Origin: Brachionus manjavacas
Lineage: Eukaryota; Rotifera; Eurotatoria; Ploima; Brachionidae
Assembly (NCBI GenBank): GCA_019054805.1
Contig: JAHQIY010000007.1
Coordinates: 1,927,501 to 1,991,500 of the forward strand
Reading direction: 5' to 3'
DNA: 64,000 nt
Within the stretch, counting starts at the first letter, position 1; every line of letters begins with the position of its first letter. Below are positions 36,428 through 47,700 of this stretch, in pieces. The translations under genes were made by a program, and so were the position numbers. The notes beneath the pieces are model-generated. The model did not search any database and had not been told where the DNA came from. It was given only the letters and a program-made list of their open reading frames with translations.

Positions 36428-36603
36428 ATGCAGCATGGTGCAACATTCAAAGGTACATCAACTGTAAAAGCCTGCAAAAGATGTGCAAAATCTCTGAAAA
36501 ATGTAGTTAACTTGATTATATTCAAATTTAGTTTCTACTAAACTCTGCAAATCTATCAGACTTACATATTTGATGCAACTTTGAATGTTGCACTATGTTG
36601 CAT
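36428..36603. repeat. Foldback element, 34-bp arms
   Basis: 36428-36461 is the reverse complement of 36570-36603 with four mismatches. Weaker complementarity continues inward. The spacer is 108 bp. The size (176 bp) and structure fit a small non-autonomous foldback/MITE. It lies 160 bp after the LINE pseudogene. Confidence 0.75.
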
Positions 36604-37147
36604 TTAAAGAACTAAGTTAAAACCTTCAGAAAAAAAGTTATTCAGTTTTTTTAACACTTTTTCTGTTCTTTTTATCAATTTGTACTGAATTTCACAAAAT
36701 AGTAAATTTTTTGGTGCTTAAATTTCGTTTTAATTTTTTATCACTATTTTTATAATAATTTGCTAATTTATAATATTGTTCAAAAACATGTTCAATTTCG
36801 ACAATAGACTCTTTGAAAATGTCAAATGACAATAACTACAAGCTTTAATAAATATTCTCAAATTATTCGGTCAATAATAAGAAGTTCAATTGAAATATTT
36901 TCATAATCCTTTTTATTAAGTTTCCAAATCTAACAATCAAAAAATTAATATTCATAAACTCAATAAGTGATTCGAAATTACTTTAGGATAACAAATATTG
37001 CAGTAGTAAATTTTATTTTTTCTAGTAGTAAATTTATTATTTAATTGTAGAAAAAAAAGTAGCAATTATTATATCAAAACGTAGTAAAAAAATTTTTATT
37101 AGTAGTAACAAAAAAAAATAAAAACAAATTAATTAATCAATTTTGAT

Positions 37148-37474
37148 TTATTTTTCTCTTTTAACTCTTTTGAGTGACATTTGATGTTTGAACCAAATCA
37201 GTCTTTCTCGGAGTCCTCTGTCTCTTTTTTGGACTGTTTGAGTTGAGTTATCGTTTGCTGTAAATAAAGCTATTTGAGTACTAGGCTCTGACTCGATTGA
37301 TTGTGTTTCTATAGTTATTGGAGTTTCTGCCAAATTTGATTAGTTTGTAACGAAAACAATTCTTGATTAATCGGCTCTTTTGAATTTCTTATTAGGGCTG
37401 GTATCATTTCCGTCATTAGCAGCAACACCTATGATTGAGGTTGATTCTGATTCATCAGATTCGAAGTTTTGAGA
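37148..37474 (-). other. Weak candidate small coding region, broken
   Basis: On the minus strand a frame starts at ATG 37474 (MSQNFESDESESTSIIG, Asp/Ser-rich). After about 36 codons it meets TAA, then another stop, and continues in the same frame as a 61-codon stretch (IESEPSTQIALFTAND, then KRDRGLRERLIWFKHQ) to 37148. The residue mix is protein-like, but no family is recognised. A small retroelement gag, a decayed gene or a two-exon gene are all possible. Confidence 0.25.
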
Positions 37475-37901
37475 CATCTTTAAGTTTTGACTATTTTACT
37501 TAACTTTATTTTTGTTTTTTTTTGGTAATTGGAATTTAAAGCCATTTTATTATCAGAAAGCATGCCAATTAAATAAAAATATTCACTAATCAAATTGATA
37601 ATGAAAAAAAAACTTGTAAATTATTTTTCTACTAATATAACAATTTTCCTATTCTTAGAAATAAAAAAAACTGTAAAAAAAAATATTACCTATTAACTGA
37701 TTTGCTATTCAGAAAAAATTATTTTATTTTATTTTTGAAAATATAATTTTAGAAAAACATATAAAAAAACTAAAAAATTTGTAAAAAATATATAAAAAAA
37801 GTTAGTCAATTTTTTGACCAATTCAACTCAAGAATTTATTAAACATAACTTAAAAATAAATTATATTGCTGGGTCACAAAACTGACAAAACCCAAAAAAA
37901 T

Positions 37902-38953
37902 CTAGAAAACTTCCATTATTTGTTCAAAAATAAATTCAAATTTCGTAATGTTAACTCTAACGTTTTTATTTTTCCAAAATTGTACACAATCACTTTTGGA
38001 AAGACATTCACGAGAAGTAGTGTTAAAAAACCTATTTGAATGAATAGATGGATCAGGATCGGTGACAAATCTAAAATAAATATGACCGCTTTGAATCGCC
38101 ACTCTTTCATACAATGGATAATGGAAATGAGGTTGTGTTATTTCTAGCAGAATAGAAGTTGATGGCATAAAAATTGAATTTGTTAGCCCGGCACCATGTA
38201 CGGATATCAAAAGTTTTGCTTGAGACATTATCTTTACTTGCTGTGCAAAATCAAAATTTTCGAAATAAACAATATCCAAATAATTTTTGTCAATTTTTGA
38301 TTCAATAAAATTTTCAAGCTCTTTTTGATTTACAATTGATCGTTTTTTTCTTTTAACTAAAATAATCCGAGACCGTCTGAATTCAAGTTTTAATATTTTT
38401 GCAATTTTTTCTCTAAAATATATAGCTTCCTGTGGACCTGTAAACAAATAAATGGCTGTTCCTGGGATCAACATGGTTTGGTAGCATTGCAGATCTGTTT
38501 GATCGAAATTTAAATTTTTTTCTCCAACATCAGTCGAAATTTCCAGAAAATTTCTCTGCCAATCGCTTAAATCGGAATACTTTCGATTAAGGATCCTAAT
38601 TGAGTTGATCTTAGAACATGAATTTTTTCTATGAAAATTTAGGTAAATAAATAAAGGTGTTATCTTTATAGACCAATGGAATATATTTTGATAGAAAATA
38701 GAGTTTGTTAGAAAATAAAATTGCTTATTTTTCATACAGATGTTTTCATAGAGGCAAAAACTGGTCAAATCTGAAAATTGCAGGCACTCGATTATTCTTG
38801 ATTCGACTTGGTTTGTTTTTAAATGTGCATTAGCTGTTAAATAAGAGAAAGTATTTTTTGTTTCATAAAATTTTAGGAAATAGTAAATTGAAAACAAAAT
38901 TATTGTAAAACAAAAAAAAAAATTTTTAAATTAAAGCTTTTAAAAGAATTCAT
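37902..38953 (-). CDS. GT61-family glycosyltransferase (type II membrane protein), homopolymer frame break near the start
   Basis: The long frame (38897-37902) contains the GT61/DUF563 signature near its C-terminus: LLISVHGAGLTNSIFM followed by LLEITQPHFHY. Upstream are LKLEFRRSRIILVKRKK and DIVYFENFDFAQQVKIMSQA, as in the nucleotide-sugar-binding half. GT61 enzymes transfer sugars such as GlcNAc or xylose to glycans or proteins in the ER/Golgi. This frame has no early ATG. A start at 38953 opens a short basic N-terminus and a hydrophobic signal anchor (IFFFCFTIILFSIYYFL), but it is one base out of frame across an A11 run at 38912-38922. One extra base there gives a complete protein of about 350 residues with the expected N-terminal anchor. 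An assembly indel is the likeliest explanation. The acceptor substrate is unknown. Confidence 0.82.
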
Positions 38954-38959
38954 TTTAAA

Positions 38960-40010
38960 ATTTTGATCTTGTTATTATTGAGAGAATTAGTAAGAGAAGT
39001 TAAAAGAAAAAAAGGTAATTTTTTTCTACGTTTAAGATCTGTACAGCAAAATGAATTTAATCTTTTATTAAAAAAAGCCTATTTCATTTTTGAAAATTTA
39101 AGGACACAAATATTTGTTTATAAAAAATTATTCTTTAAATAAGAAATATTAAATTAGAAAATTAAATATGACAACAAAAATAAATATCTAAAATTGATTA
39201 AATTTTAAATTTTATAAAAATCTTTAAGTTTTATGAAATTAATAACGAATTTTTGAATTCATTTTTACCTTAAAACACTTTTTTATTGACTAATACCCAA
39301 TCTTAAAATTTGACTTATTTTACAAGTTAGAATATTAAAAAATAATTATTAAAAAACTGAAGTTTAACTAATTGTTCTATTTAGTGTAATTATCATGTAA
39401 CAATAAAACAAAAAATAAATATAGAAATTTAACGTAAAATCAAAAATTTGAATATAAATTAAAACAATTAAATTGCGAAAAATTATGACAAAAAAATTCG
39501 ATTTTTGTGGTTATGTTTTTAAGTTAAAAACAACTTCAGATCAAAAATTTTAATAAAATTTAAAATCTTTCATTTTGATATGAACGAATTTTAATATTTT
39601 CTCATCAAGTAATTAAAATTTTAAGTAGACTGATTTTCCATAGCAACTAAACTTAAACAGATGACAGAAAATTAATCTTTTTTACTCTGACCTTTTACTA
39701 TGCATATTTGTTGTAATTGCAATAGCACGAGGACATCAAAATTTTTAAGATTTAGTTCAAAAGAAGAATGTTTTCAAACGGTTTAATGTAATAATTCTAA
39801 ATAACGATTTTAAAATTTTTTTTATTCAATTCAAAATTAAAATACACTTTGATTAAAAAAATTAACTTTTTAGAAAATATTTCTTTAAATTTTTTTTTAA
39901 TCTGGACTTTTAAAAGAAGCCTTTTAAATATAGTAAAATTGCAAAACAAACTTAACTTTATTTCATTTTTAATTCTAAGTCATTTTTTAAAATAAACATT
40001 TCTGATATCG
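38960..40010. other. AT-rich intergenic DNA
   Basis: Only A/T runs and short open frames. Nothing recognisable. Confidence 0.55.
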
Positions 40011-40019
40011 AGAAGATCT

Positions 40020-40400
40020 AAAGAAGAGCGAGATGAAAAATTCCTTCACTTAGAAAATATGACTTCTAAAAAAAAGACTGGAAATGTTTGAAAATTAACT
40101 AATCTCAAAATAAGACGGGTGAAAGGGGACTTGAGCTAACTTTTTAAAATTATTTACGGATATGAAACTATCAATTTTGAAAATGATATAAATTTTCTTT
40201 TGAAAAGTTGTATGCAACAACATTATTTCTTTATAAATCGAATAGTCTACCAAAGTACATCGTCAATTCTGAATCAATTAATAACTTCAAAATTAACCTA
40301 GACAAAAGGCTCAAGAAACAGTCTGATTTACTGCCGCAGCTTCGAAAAAGCTTTACCCGATAGGGTCGCAGTATATTACTATTACTATTACTACTACTCT
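40020..40400 (+). mobile_element. CR1-like non-LTR retrotransposon 3' fragment, second decayed copy
   Basis: Broken frames retain pieces parallel to the copy at 1364-2040: RRVKGDL at about 40120, the NRIV-Y region at about 40240, and a fragment resembling NxxTSKLT. The 3' end GGGTCGCAGTATATTACTATTACTATTACTACTACT-type sequence follows, with a GTCGCAG block and an ACT/ATT microsatellite tail that match the other copy's end. It is more degraded than copy 1, with many frame changes. Confidence 0.65.
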
Positions 40401-40789
40401 AAAAAAGCAGAAATAAACAAAAAGCCATTACGAACGTTAAGCAGAAACAGAGCTCAATCATAATCTTTTTCAAGTCGAATCAAGATCAGTCGCCAAAAAT
40501 TATCTCAACCAGCTCAATTACATTTTTTCGAAGACGACTTGATTTTAATTAAATTTTTACTTAATTTTTTTTATAATTTAAATTATTAAATTGCACCTTA
40601 ATCTAAGAATGATTTTGTTGTCCGCATTGACAAAATTATAACCTGTATAAATTTATGCAGTGTGTGTTGCAAAAGATTAGAGATTTTTTTTTAACAAAAA
40701 AATTGTTTATTCGTATTTAACAGGCGGGAAAATAAAAAAGCGGCTTTTTTTTAAATTTTTTTTAAATTTTTTTTTGTTATAAATCCAAA

Positions 40790-40985
40790 AACATGTACGC
40801 CCAGTTGGAATTGAATGACATACTTTCCCAGTTTCCGTATCCATGTACCAATAGTATTTTTGTGAACTTTTCCCAATAAAATTTAAAATATTTGCCTATT
40901 TGATTTACCATCTTTGTGATGCTCAATGGGTAACTGTCTTAACCCATTTGACTTTGGTTTTCCCATCATAGAAAATTCAATTAAA
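40790..40985 (-). mobile_element. Possible Tc1/mariner transposase N-terminal fragment
   Basis: Minus-strand frames give GKPKSNGLRQLPIEHHKDGK followed, after a frame change, by KVHKNTIGTWIRKLGK. This resembles the helix-turn-helix start of Tc1/mariner transposases and lies 760 bp from a clearer fragment of that type. It is short and broken, so the assignment is tentative. Confidence 0.35.
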
Positions 40986-41745
40986 TTATGCTCAAATGAG
41001 TCAAGAAATAATAAATTTAGTAGGATAACTTTTATTAATGATTTGAACAATAGAGTTAAAGCATTATAGCAATAAAATGACACAAAAAGACATACTTTAT
41101 ATAAAATTTATTCAAAAAACTAAAAGTGCCATATCATCTTAAAGATTATTCTTTTGTTTTTTAATTGAGGATATGTAAGTTGGACCATTTACTTTATTCT
41201 TTAATATTTTTTTGTTCAAATTAGACCATGAAAATTTTGGACGAAAATAAGTCTTAAAGGGGAAGAGATATATAGATGAACTTGATTTATATTTTTTTTA
41301 TAACTTAGTCTCATAACTACTTAAGTTTAAAATTTTAAGTAGATAGCTTATTGCGTTCAAAATTTATTGCAAATTAAGTGAAATTATCCCTTTTTTTTCA
41401 CCCCTTGGAAATAAAGGTAATATTAATGGTTTTTTGACCATAACTTTTGAACAGAACTTCGTACAGACATAATCTATATATCGTTGTAATTCTCATTCAA
41501 TTATCTATTCGACAATATGTAAAAATACATTTTAAAAATCAAAAGGCTAGAGGACATTTTGAGGGTTTGAGGAGGTCTAAGGTCACGTGACTGTCTATAT
41601 CAGGAAGGCATGAACTGGAAAGTAGACCATGTATTTTAATACTAGACAGCTCAAAGTACTCCTGTGAAAAATTTTATAGAGATCGGTCTACCGCAATATA
41701 TTTTTTTTTCATTTAAAATAAGCAACGATATTTTTTGAACTCCCG

Positions 41746-41979
41746 TTATTTTCTCATCTCTCTAAAAATGTAATTTTCATCCCTAAAAATTAGCCAAGGT
41801 CTACCAGAACGGCTTCGATCAGACACAGTCCCAGTCTCTTCATTTCGTTTTCTAGTTGAAGAGACACATTTTGGAGATACACTCAACAACTTGGCCATCT
41901 CATTTTGCTTTTTATATCCACTTTTTAGCAGACCCACAATCTGCTGTTTTTGTGGGCTAGACTCATTTTTTTTACCCAT
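41746..41979 (-). pseudogene. Tc1/mariner-like transposase, N-terminal fragment
   Basis: The 77-residue frame starts MGKKNESSPQKQQIVGLLKS and continues with EMAKLLSVSPKCVSSTRKR and SDRSRSGRPWL. This is the paired-like helix-turn-helix DNA-binding region and the following GRP motif of Tc1-type transposases. It then reads RDENYIFREMRK and stops. The catalytic DDE domain is missing downstream, where only AT-rich DNA is found, so the copy cannot transpose. I could not define terminal inverted repeats. Confidence 0.78.
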
Positions 41980-44199
41980 TTTTAGCCAAAATAAAAATTT
42001 TCCGGAAGATTTTCAAAATTTTTTTAATCTTTAAATTATCCGAATTTCTAAACTTTTTAACCAACTTTTATTTTTTAATTTCTATATCAAATTTTTTGAT
42101 TATAAATATTTAGAAGTTTATTATATTCAATGCCGAGTGGGTTATATTAAATTTTATTTGCACTCAATTTTTCGTCAAATTCAATAAATAAACAACTTTA
42201 TATAAATAAAATAATCAAATTCTAAATTTTTGCAAAATACTATTTATTGCATAGAAAATATCTAAATATTCAAATTTAAGAGATTCTTGTAGCTCCACTG
42301 TCCTCCACTGTTTTATGAGCAAAAAAGTATGCTATTAAGATTTTTTATGTTTACTTTAAAGATTATAAAGAATGCAGATAATCCACTAATGGCTTGATAC
42401 AAACTAAATATGATTTTTTTTCAAAATGTAATTAAAAAATATCCTATCTATACTTTTAAATAAACAATAATGATATATGTTTAATTTAAAAATTTAATAA
42501 ACTTTAATTCCAAGATTAATGTGTTTAATTGATCTAATTTTAAATTAATGTCAATTTGCTTTCTAAATATTCTACTCTCGGCAAAAAGCAATTGATCATC
42601 ATATTGAAAAAATTTTAATTAAACAATAATCTCTTTTTTACAGCTTGTAGATTAAAATTTTATTAAAAAAATAATTATATAATTGAAAGCCTTGCTGCTA
42701 TCCAAATAAATCTGTCTTCGCTTCGGTCAGGCTACCACTCGAAAATCAACCATGCTTGTATTTTTGACATGAATCAAGTCAATTAGACTAAAATTATTGA
42801 AGGTTAGTTTTTAATAATAGACAGCTATCCTTAGACAAAAAATTTCTAAAATTAGTTTTTTTTTCTCTTTCTCAAAGGGCTTGAAATATTTGCATGAATG
42901 CAAATTGAATATTTGAAGCAAGTCTAGCCACCGCTGCATTCAAAAGCAAATACAATATTTTCCTTTTTATTTCTCGCCTAATACGAGCACATTTTTATTG
43001 CAACTAGAATTAAGCTATAGCAATTTTTTATATTATGATATTTCTCTAGACATTGGGCAATTATTTTGCGAATAATGGTCGGCTAGCCAAAAATTATGCT
43101 TTTTTTTGTTTTTTTTGTAGCAAACATTTGAGTCCTAGTGGTCACTCAAAATAGCTTTATCCTTCATCCGAAGAGAATACAAGTTGAAATATAATCTTTT
43201 CATATATTAGCATTTTTTTTATTTGAAATAGTTATTAATCAGTAAAAGTTCAAGCGCTCAGACAGACGGACAGACAGCCAGACGGATTGATAAATAGAAA
43301 AATGAAAACAAATGCAAATGCTAAACAGAATCTGTATCAAAAAATACGATGATGACCGACTTATTTATTGCAATTCAAGTCAATTAACATATTTCTTAAA
43401 AAATTGCAAATTTTGCATTTGGCCATTGAAATTTTCATGCTAATGTTTAGCATTTCTAAAGTGTCTACCTTCGTTCTCCCCCTCTTTTTTCATTTTTTTT
43501 TCTTTTTCATTTTAGCTTTCGTATTAATCAAAATAAATAAATTCAAATGACCATTAATTAGATCAAGTCTAGTTCGTAGACTTGAGTATTAACAAAATAC
43601 TAAAAAACGAGCTAAATTACAAGAAAAAAATCAATAATTTTTTTATTTATTGTACAGTTTTCTAATTCGGTTTTTAGATTATTTTTTTTCATTTTGAATT
43701 TTTATTAACCATCGAATTTGACCATCACAAATCGCTTCTCAGACTTTTATCAGCTTTTTTTTACTCTATTTTCTTTATCTAATCTTGGTCAACATTTAGA
43801 CAAGAGATGGACTCTTTACATAGGTTGATAAGATTCTTGGCAAATTCTTCCCTTACCAAAGACTTGACCCAAATTGAAATTTGGTTCGCTAAATTTATCA
43901 CTTTGCTGCGCAAATTTTGAAACAATTCCACCAATTTTAAAATGTTCGTTTCAAAATAATAAATTTAAAAAAGAATTTTTTTTTCTTCAATTTTTCCTCA
44001 ATTTTTCCTCAATTTTTCCACAATTTTTCCACAAATATTGAGCCAATTTTTCACATGATCTCACAAAGAGAACTTAAATGCTCGCGATGACAAACAAAAA
44101 AAATTCAAGACTCTTCTTTTGTCTTAAAATTAATAAACTTTCCGCCTAGTTTACCTTTTTGCTGTTGTTGCATGAATTTTAACTTTTGTATTCAATTAG
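41980..44199. other. Intergenic DNA and candidate upstream region of the bZIP gene
   Basis: 41980-42690 is AT-rich and featureless. From about 42690 the composition becomes less extreme. GACAGACGGACAGACAGCC-type repeats lie at 43258-43282. A 4-copy tandem of an 11-12-bp unit (CAATTTTTCC plus one or two bases) lies at about 43988-44035. The sequence just before the coding exon (TTGTATTCAATTAG, ending 44199) looks like a splice acceptor, so a 5' UTR or first exon may lie in this interval. None was identified. Confidence 0.4.
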
Positions 44200-44235
44200 A
44201 TCTATGATCATTTGGCGAATTATTTCTATGCTGTG

Positions 44236-46638
44236 ATGCTATACAACGACACAAAGCAAACTTCAAATTACACAGACAATAAATTAAGTTTGGAAGAAAT
44301 GAAACAGAACTATTCCAATGCTGAGCTTTTGCTCAATCTAAACAGTACATCTTACATGGGTGCGTGCTCGTTTGACCCAGAGAACCACGACGAAATTGAA
44401 AAAAGCGACCATGTAGATGCTAGCTCGGGGCTAAAATGTTCCAATGGTCAAGCAGACGGCTCCAAGTACCCGTCAAGTCCAGTCTTGGTCATAAACGAGG
44501 GCAACAATTCGGGGTCGAGCTCGCGGGCCTTGTCTCCAATATCCATAGAGTCCAACCACCACGAATGCTTGTCATATTCGGAATACCAAGCGCACAGCAA
44601 TGCTCAGACAAAGAATGGCCAAAATTTGCTCTCATCCTCTTCGGTGTCGACTTGTTCGTCAGCCCACATCGAAAACTCGCCGCTAAATGCGCATCGAGGC
44701 GAGCACGAGAAGCTCGAAGACTTCAATGAGCTCAGTCCCAGTCCTTCCAGCGACTGTCTCTCGTCAACTTCCCAAATTCCTTTTGACCAAGGCCGCGCTT
44801 TTGCCTACACAAAAAACCGGAAGCGAGAGGGCTCAGTGTGCAGTCAGACGTCATCGGGAAGCTCCAATCGTCCCTTGGACAGCATCAACGAGTCCCAAAA
44901 GGACTCGATTCTAGGACACAGAAAAGAAGTGATACCGCAGCGAAAAAGAAGGGACTTTATTCCAGCGGAGCTCAAGGATGAACATTACTGGGAACGAAGG
45001 CGAAAAAACAACCTCGCTGCTAAGCGCTCTCGGGAAAAGAGACGCTTAAACGACTTGGTTTTGGAGACCAAGCTTCTCGAGCTTACCAACATTAATCATG
45101 TGCTCAAGCTGAAGCTTGACTTGTGCATGAAAAAGGCCAATGTAAGCGAGGAGGACATGAACAAGCTGTTCGAGGAGAACAGACACTTGTTGGTTGTTCA
45201 GGAAAATTTGGACATGAGTGAGTTGTGGTCCAATGATGAAATGCATCCGAATGACAGTGAAAATAGCATTTTGCTTTCCAATAGTTCTCAATTTTTTGAA
45301 GGTGTCAAGAGCAAAAATTGTAGCAAAATTCCTAAGCCGGACATGCTAAAAAATCCGAAAGAATTTGCTGACTATGTGAGCAGAATTCAGGCGTCCAAAA
45401 GTGACGAGACAAAAAAAAGACAACTGTCTCAGTTGGGAAGCAGTGGGTCAAGTTTTGATGACAACTTTGACAATGGGGACATTGAGAGCGACGAGTCGGA
45501 GCATGAGGCCAAAGATGAGGCCGCCAAAAGTGATTCCATTTACAGACAGGAGTCTGATTTGGCATCAGCAAATGTGGACGATGGCGAGAGTGGAAATTAT
45601 CCGCCGTCTAAAAAATTAATCCTAAATGTCCAAGAGGATAAAGTGGCAGTGTCCAGTGACCAGCCGCAAACATTTGAGACCACGATAAAAAGTCATTTTC
45701 CTCTATTGTACAAACAATTGTGTAAGTCAAGCTCGGACCAGTGCGGAAATGTCCAAGCAGCCAAAAATCCCGAGCTCAAAAAAGAAGCTGAAAAAGAAAA
45801 AATTCCCAATGACATTTTAAACAAGCTATTACAATCGCCTTTTAACCATTCGTCCATTTTGGCCAACTCGAGCCTGATGGGCCGCTTGCAGAACATAATG
45901 AGCGACAAAATAACTGAGAACACGTCGAGTCAAGTGGCTGAGCCAGTGCAGCCAAATTCTAATCCTAAATGTGACAATCAAACAGATGCCAAGCGAATAA
46001 ATCAATTGATGGAAAAGTATAAAAATTTGATTAACAAAACAAATATGAGCTCGAGTTTGGTGAGCCAGGCGAAAAAAAGTGAGCCAAGACCAACCAAGAA
46101 TACGGTCAATAGTTTACTTCAAAATTTAGCCTGCAATCAATCATTGATTTCTAGTCAAAATGAAAATAGTTCGGCAATAGCGGGCTCACGCAAACGCCAC
46201 ATAAATCAACTTGCAGAGTCCGAAAATGTCCAAGACAAGAGCAATGACAAACGATTTGCTGATGGAAAGCACAATGGCAACGATGTAAGCAAAATGCTGC
46301 AAATGTTTTTGCAGTGTGCCAAAGAAAAGGAAAGCAGAGCTCATGATAAGTCAACTATTTTCGCAGAAAATACCAATTTAGCAAATTATCAATTTAACAA
46401 GTTTCAGTCGTTGAATCAACTTTTGATGCTTCAGAATATGGCTCGGAGCAATGCTGAAGAGTCCAGGACAGGTGAGGGCAAGCATTCGGCTCAGGTTTTG
46501 CCAGTTTATGCTCAAAATGAAAAGAGTCAAGCAGATGTGGTCAGTCAAAATAGCCAGAGTCAGAATAGTGGTGACAATATGCCTTTGAAGTTGAGATTTA
46601 AGATGCTGCAGTTGAAAGCTGGCGAAGTCAATTCGTAG
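44236..46638 (+). CDS. vri: vrille/NFIL3-type bZIP transcription factor
   Basis: An intronless coding stretch gives 800 residues from the first in-frame ATG (44236). An acceptor-like AG at 44198-44199 and an in-frame stop at 44197 leave open an upstream exon. The bZIP domain at about 236-310 (RKRRDFIPAELKDEHYWERR, then RKNNLAAKRSREKRRLNDLV and a leucine-rich heptad region) is diagnostic of NFIL3/vrille/CES-2 proteins: the FIPxxxKD-YWERRRKNN core precedes the basic region. These nuclear factors bind TTATGTAA-type sites and usually repress, including in circadian clocks and cell-fate control. The flanks are Ser/Asn/Gln-rich and probably disordered. Codon GC is well above the surroundings, as in NR4A. 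AATAAA follows at 46791. Confidence 0.92.
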   Translation: MLYNDTKQTSNYTDNKLSLEEMKQNYSNAELLLNLNSTSYMGACSFDPENHDEIEKSDHVDASSGLKCSNGQADGSKYPSSPVLVINEGNNSGSSSRALSPISIESNHHECLSYSEYQAHSNAQTKNGQNLLSSSSVSTCSSAHIENSPLNAHRGEHEKLEDFNELSPSPSSDCLSSTSQIPFDQGRAFAYTKNRKREGSVCSQTSSGSSNRPLDSINESQKDSILGHRKEVIPQRKRRDFIPAELKDEHYWERRRKNNLAAKRSREKRRLNDLVLETKLLELTNINHVLKLKLDLCMKKANVSEEDMNKLFEENRHLLVVQENLDMSELWSNDEMHPNDSENSILLSNSSQFFEGVKSKNCSKIPKPDMLKNPKEFADYVSRIQASKSDETKKRQLSQLGSSGSSFDDNFDNGDIESDESEHEAKDEAAKSDSIYRQESDLASANVDDGESGNYPPSKKLILNVQEDKVAVSSDQPQTFETTIKSHFPLLYKQLCKSSSDQCGNVQAAKNPELKKEAEKEKIPNDILNKLLQSPFNHSSILANSSLMGRLQNIMSDKITENTSSQVAEPVQPNSNPKCDNQTDAKRINQLMEKYKNLINKTNMSSSLVSQAKKSEPRPTKNTVNSLLQNLACNQSLISSQNENSSAIAGSRKRHINQLAESENVQDKSNDKRFADGKHNGNDVSKMLQMFLQCAKEKESRAHDKSTIFAENTNLANYQFNKFQSLNQLLMLQNMARSNAEESRTGEGKHSAQVLPVYAQNEKSQADVVSQNSQSQNSGDNMPLKLRFKMLQLKAGEVNS

Positions 46639-46790
46639 AGTAGAGTATGATAAATTGTTGTTACCAAGTGATTGTCAGAATTTTTTGGAATTTTTTTCTT
46701 TTTCTCAATAGCCCAAGATTTTTTTAGTAATTTTTAAATGCATTTTTTTTGTAAATTTTTTTTGTTGTATCAATTTTGTTTTAATTAGCG

Positions 46791-46796
46791 AATAAA
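46791..46796 (+). terminator. Poly(A) signal of the bZIP gene
   Basis: A canonical AATAAA lies about 150 bp after the bZIP stop codon in a T-rich 3' UTR. Confidence 0.6.
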
Positions 46797-46899
46797 CGTA
46801 TCAAAAATGTAACAAAGATTTTTCTTATTATTTTCAAATTCTTGATAAGATCTTAAACAGGATCTCCTAAGGATTACCCAAAAGTATCCTATCCATTTC

Positions 46900-47205
46900 T
46901 TGACTAAAATCAGACTTTTTTATAAGTCACAGTTGTCACAAAAATTTAAGTCAAAGTTATTACTTGACTTAAGATTTTTTTTTTTTCAAAGCAAATTTAT
47001 TACTAGAACTAAATTGTTTTTTATAAATAACAATCACAAAAATCATAAAATGTTAAAAAATTAAATTCTGTTTCTTTGAGAAATGTATCACCTCTTAATA
47101 AATGTGCGTTATAATATTCATTAAAAAAAAAATTTTAGGTCTCTGACTTGACTTGACTTAAGACTTGTGACTTAAAAACAAGTCTGACTAAAATCTAATT
47201 CAGTT
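46900..47205. repeat. Diverged inverted repeat rich in AAGTC/GACTT
   Basis: The segment at about 46905-46980 (CAGACTTTTTTATAAGTCAC) is a diverged reverse complement of about 47140-47200 (GTGACTTAAAAACAAGTCTG). The second arm also holds three direct GACTT units. It is probably an old foldback element downstream of the bZIP gene. Boundaries are approximate. Confidence 0.5.
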
Positions 47206-47451
47206 CAGGATAATTTCGTGATCAAATTGAGTATTGGATCCTGCAATTCCTAAACAGAATGATAAAGAATGATTTTCTTGGAAATTTAAAATTTCTTTTA
47301 AGATCCTTTATGTTCTTTAAAAAAAAATTAACTTTAAATATAAAATAATTTAAATAAAATTATGATTGTGATTTTGTTTTTTTTCAAAATATTTTTTAGA
47401 AAGATAAAATTTGAATAGAAAAAAGAGGTAAATGTTGAATAAAGAGCCCGT

Positions 47452-47700
47452 TTAGCCAAATGATTTGTATGTTAGTCATGCATGGAGCGTTTAAAACACA
47501 CTGAGAGTGAAAGAATCTTCAAAATATCTTTGCGTTACGGGCTGAATGCTTAATTACCTTTCTTCAAAGAAATAAATAGGAGGACCGGTTTCGACTGGGT
47601 AATTATTGCGGTGTCAACTCGATGCAGCAACCTCTGTGTCAGATGGGAGCCGTTGCTAAAAAAGGTACTGGAAAAGAAGATGAGCACCTCCTCATTATTT
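47452..47700 (+). mobile_element. SINE-like repeat, copy 2
   Basis: The block order matches copy 1 at 9181: a diverged A-box region (AGCCAAATGATTTG), then ACACTGAGAGTGAA, TCTTCAAAATATC at the B-box position, ACCGGTTTCGACTGGGTAAT, ATTGCGGTGTC, AACTCGATGCAG and a closing GATGAGCACC. It has lost sequence between the head and tail blocks relative to copy 1. Confidence 0.58.
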
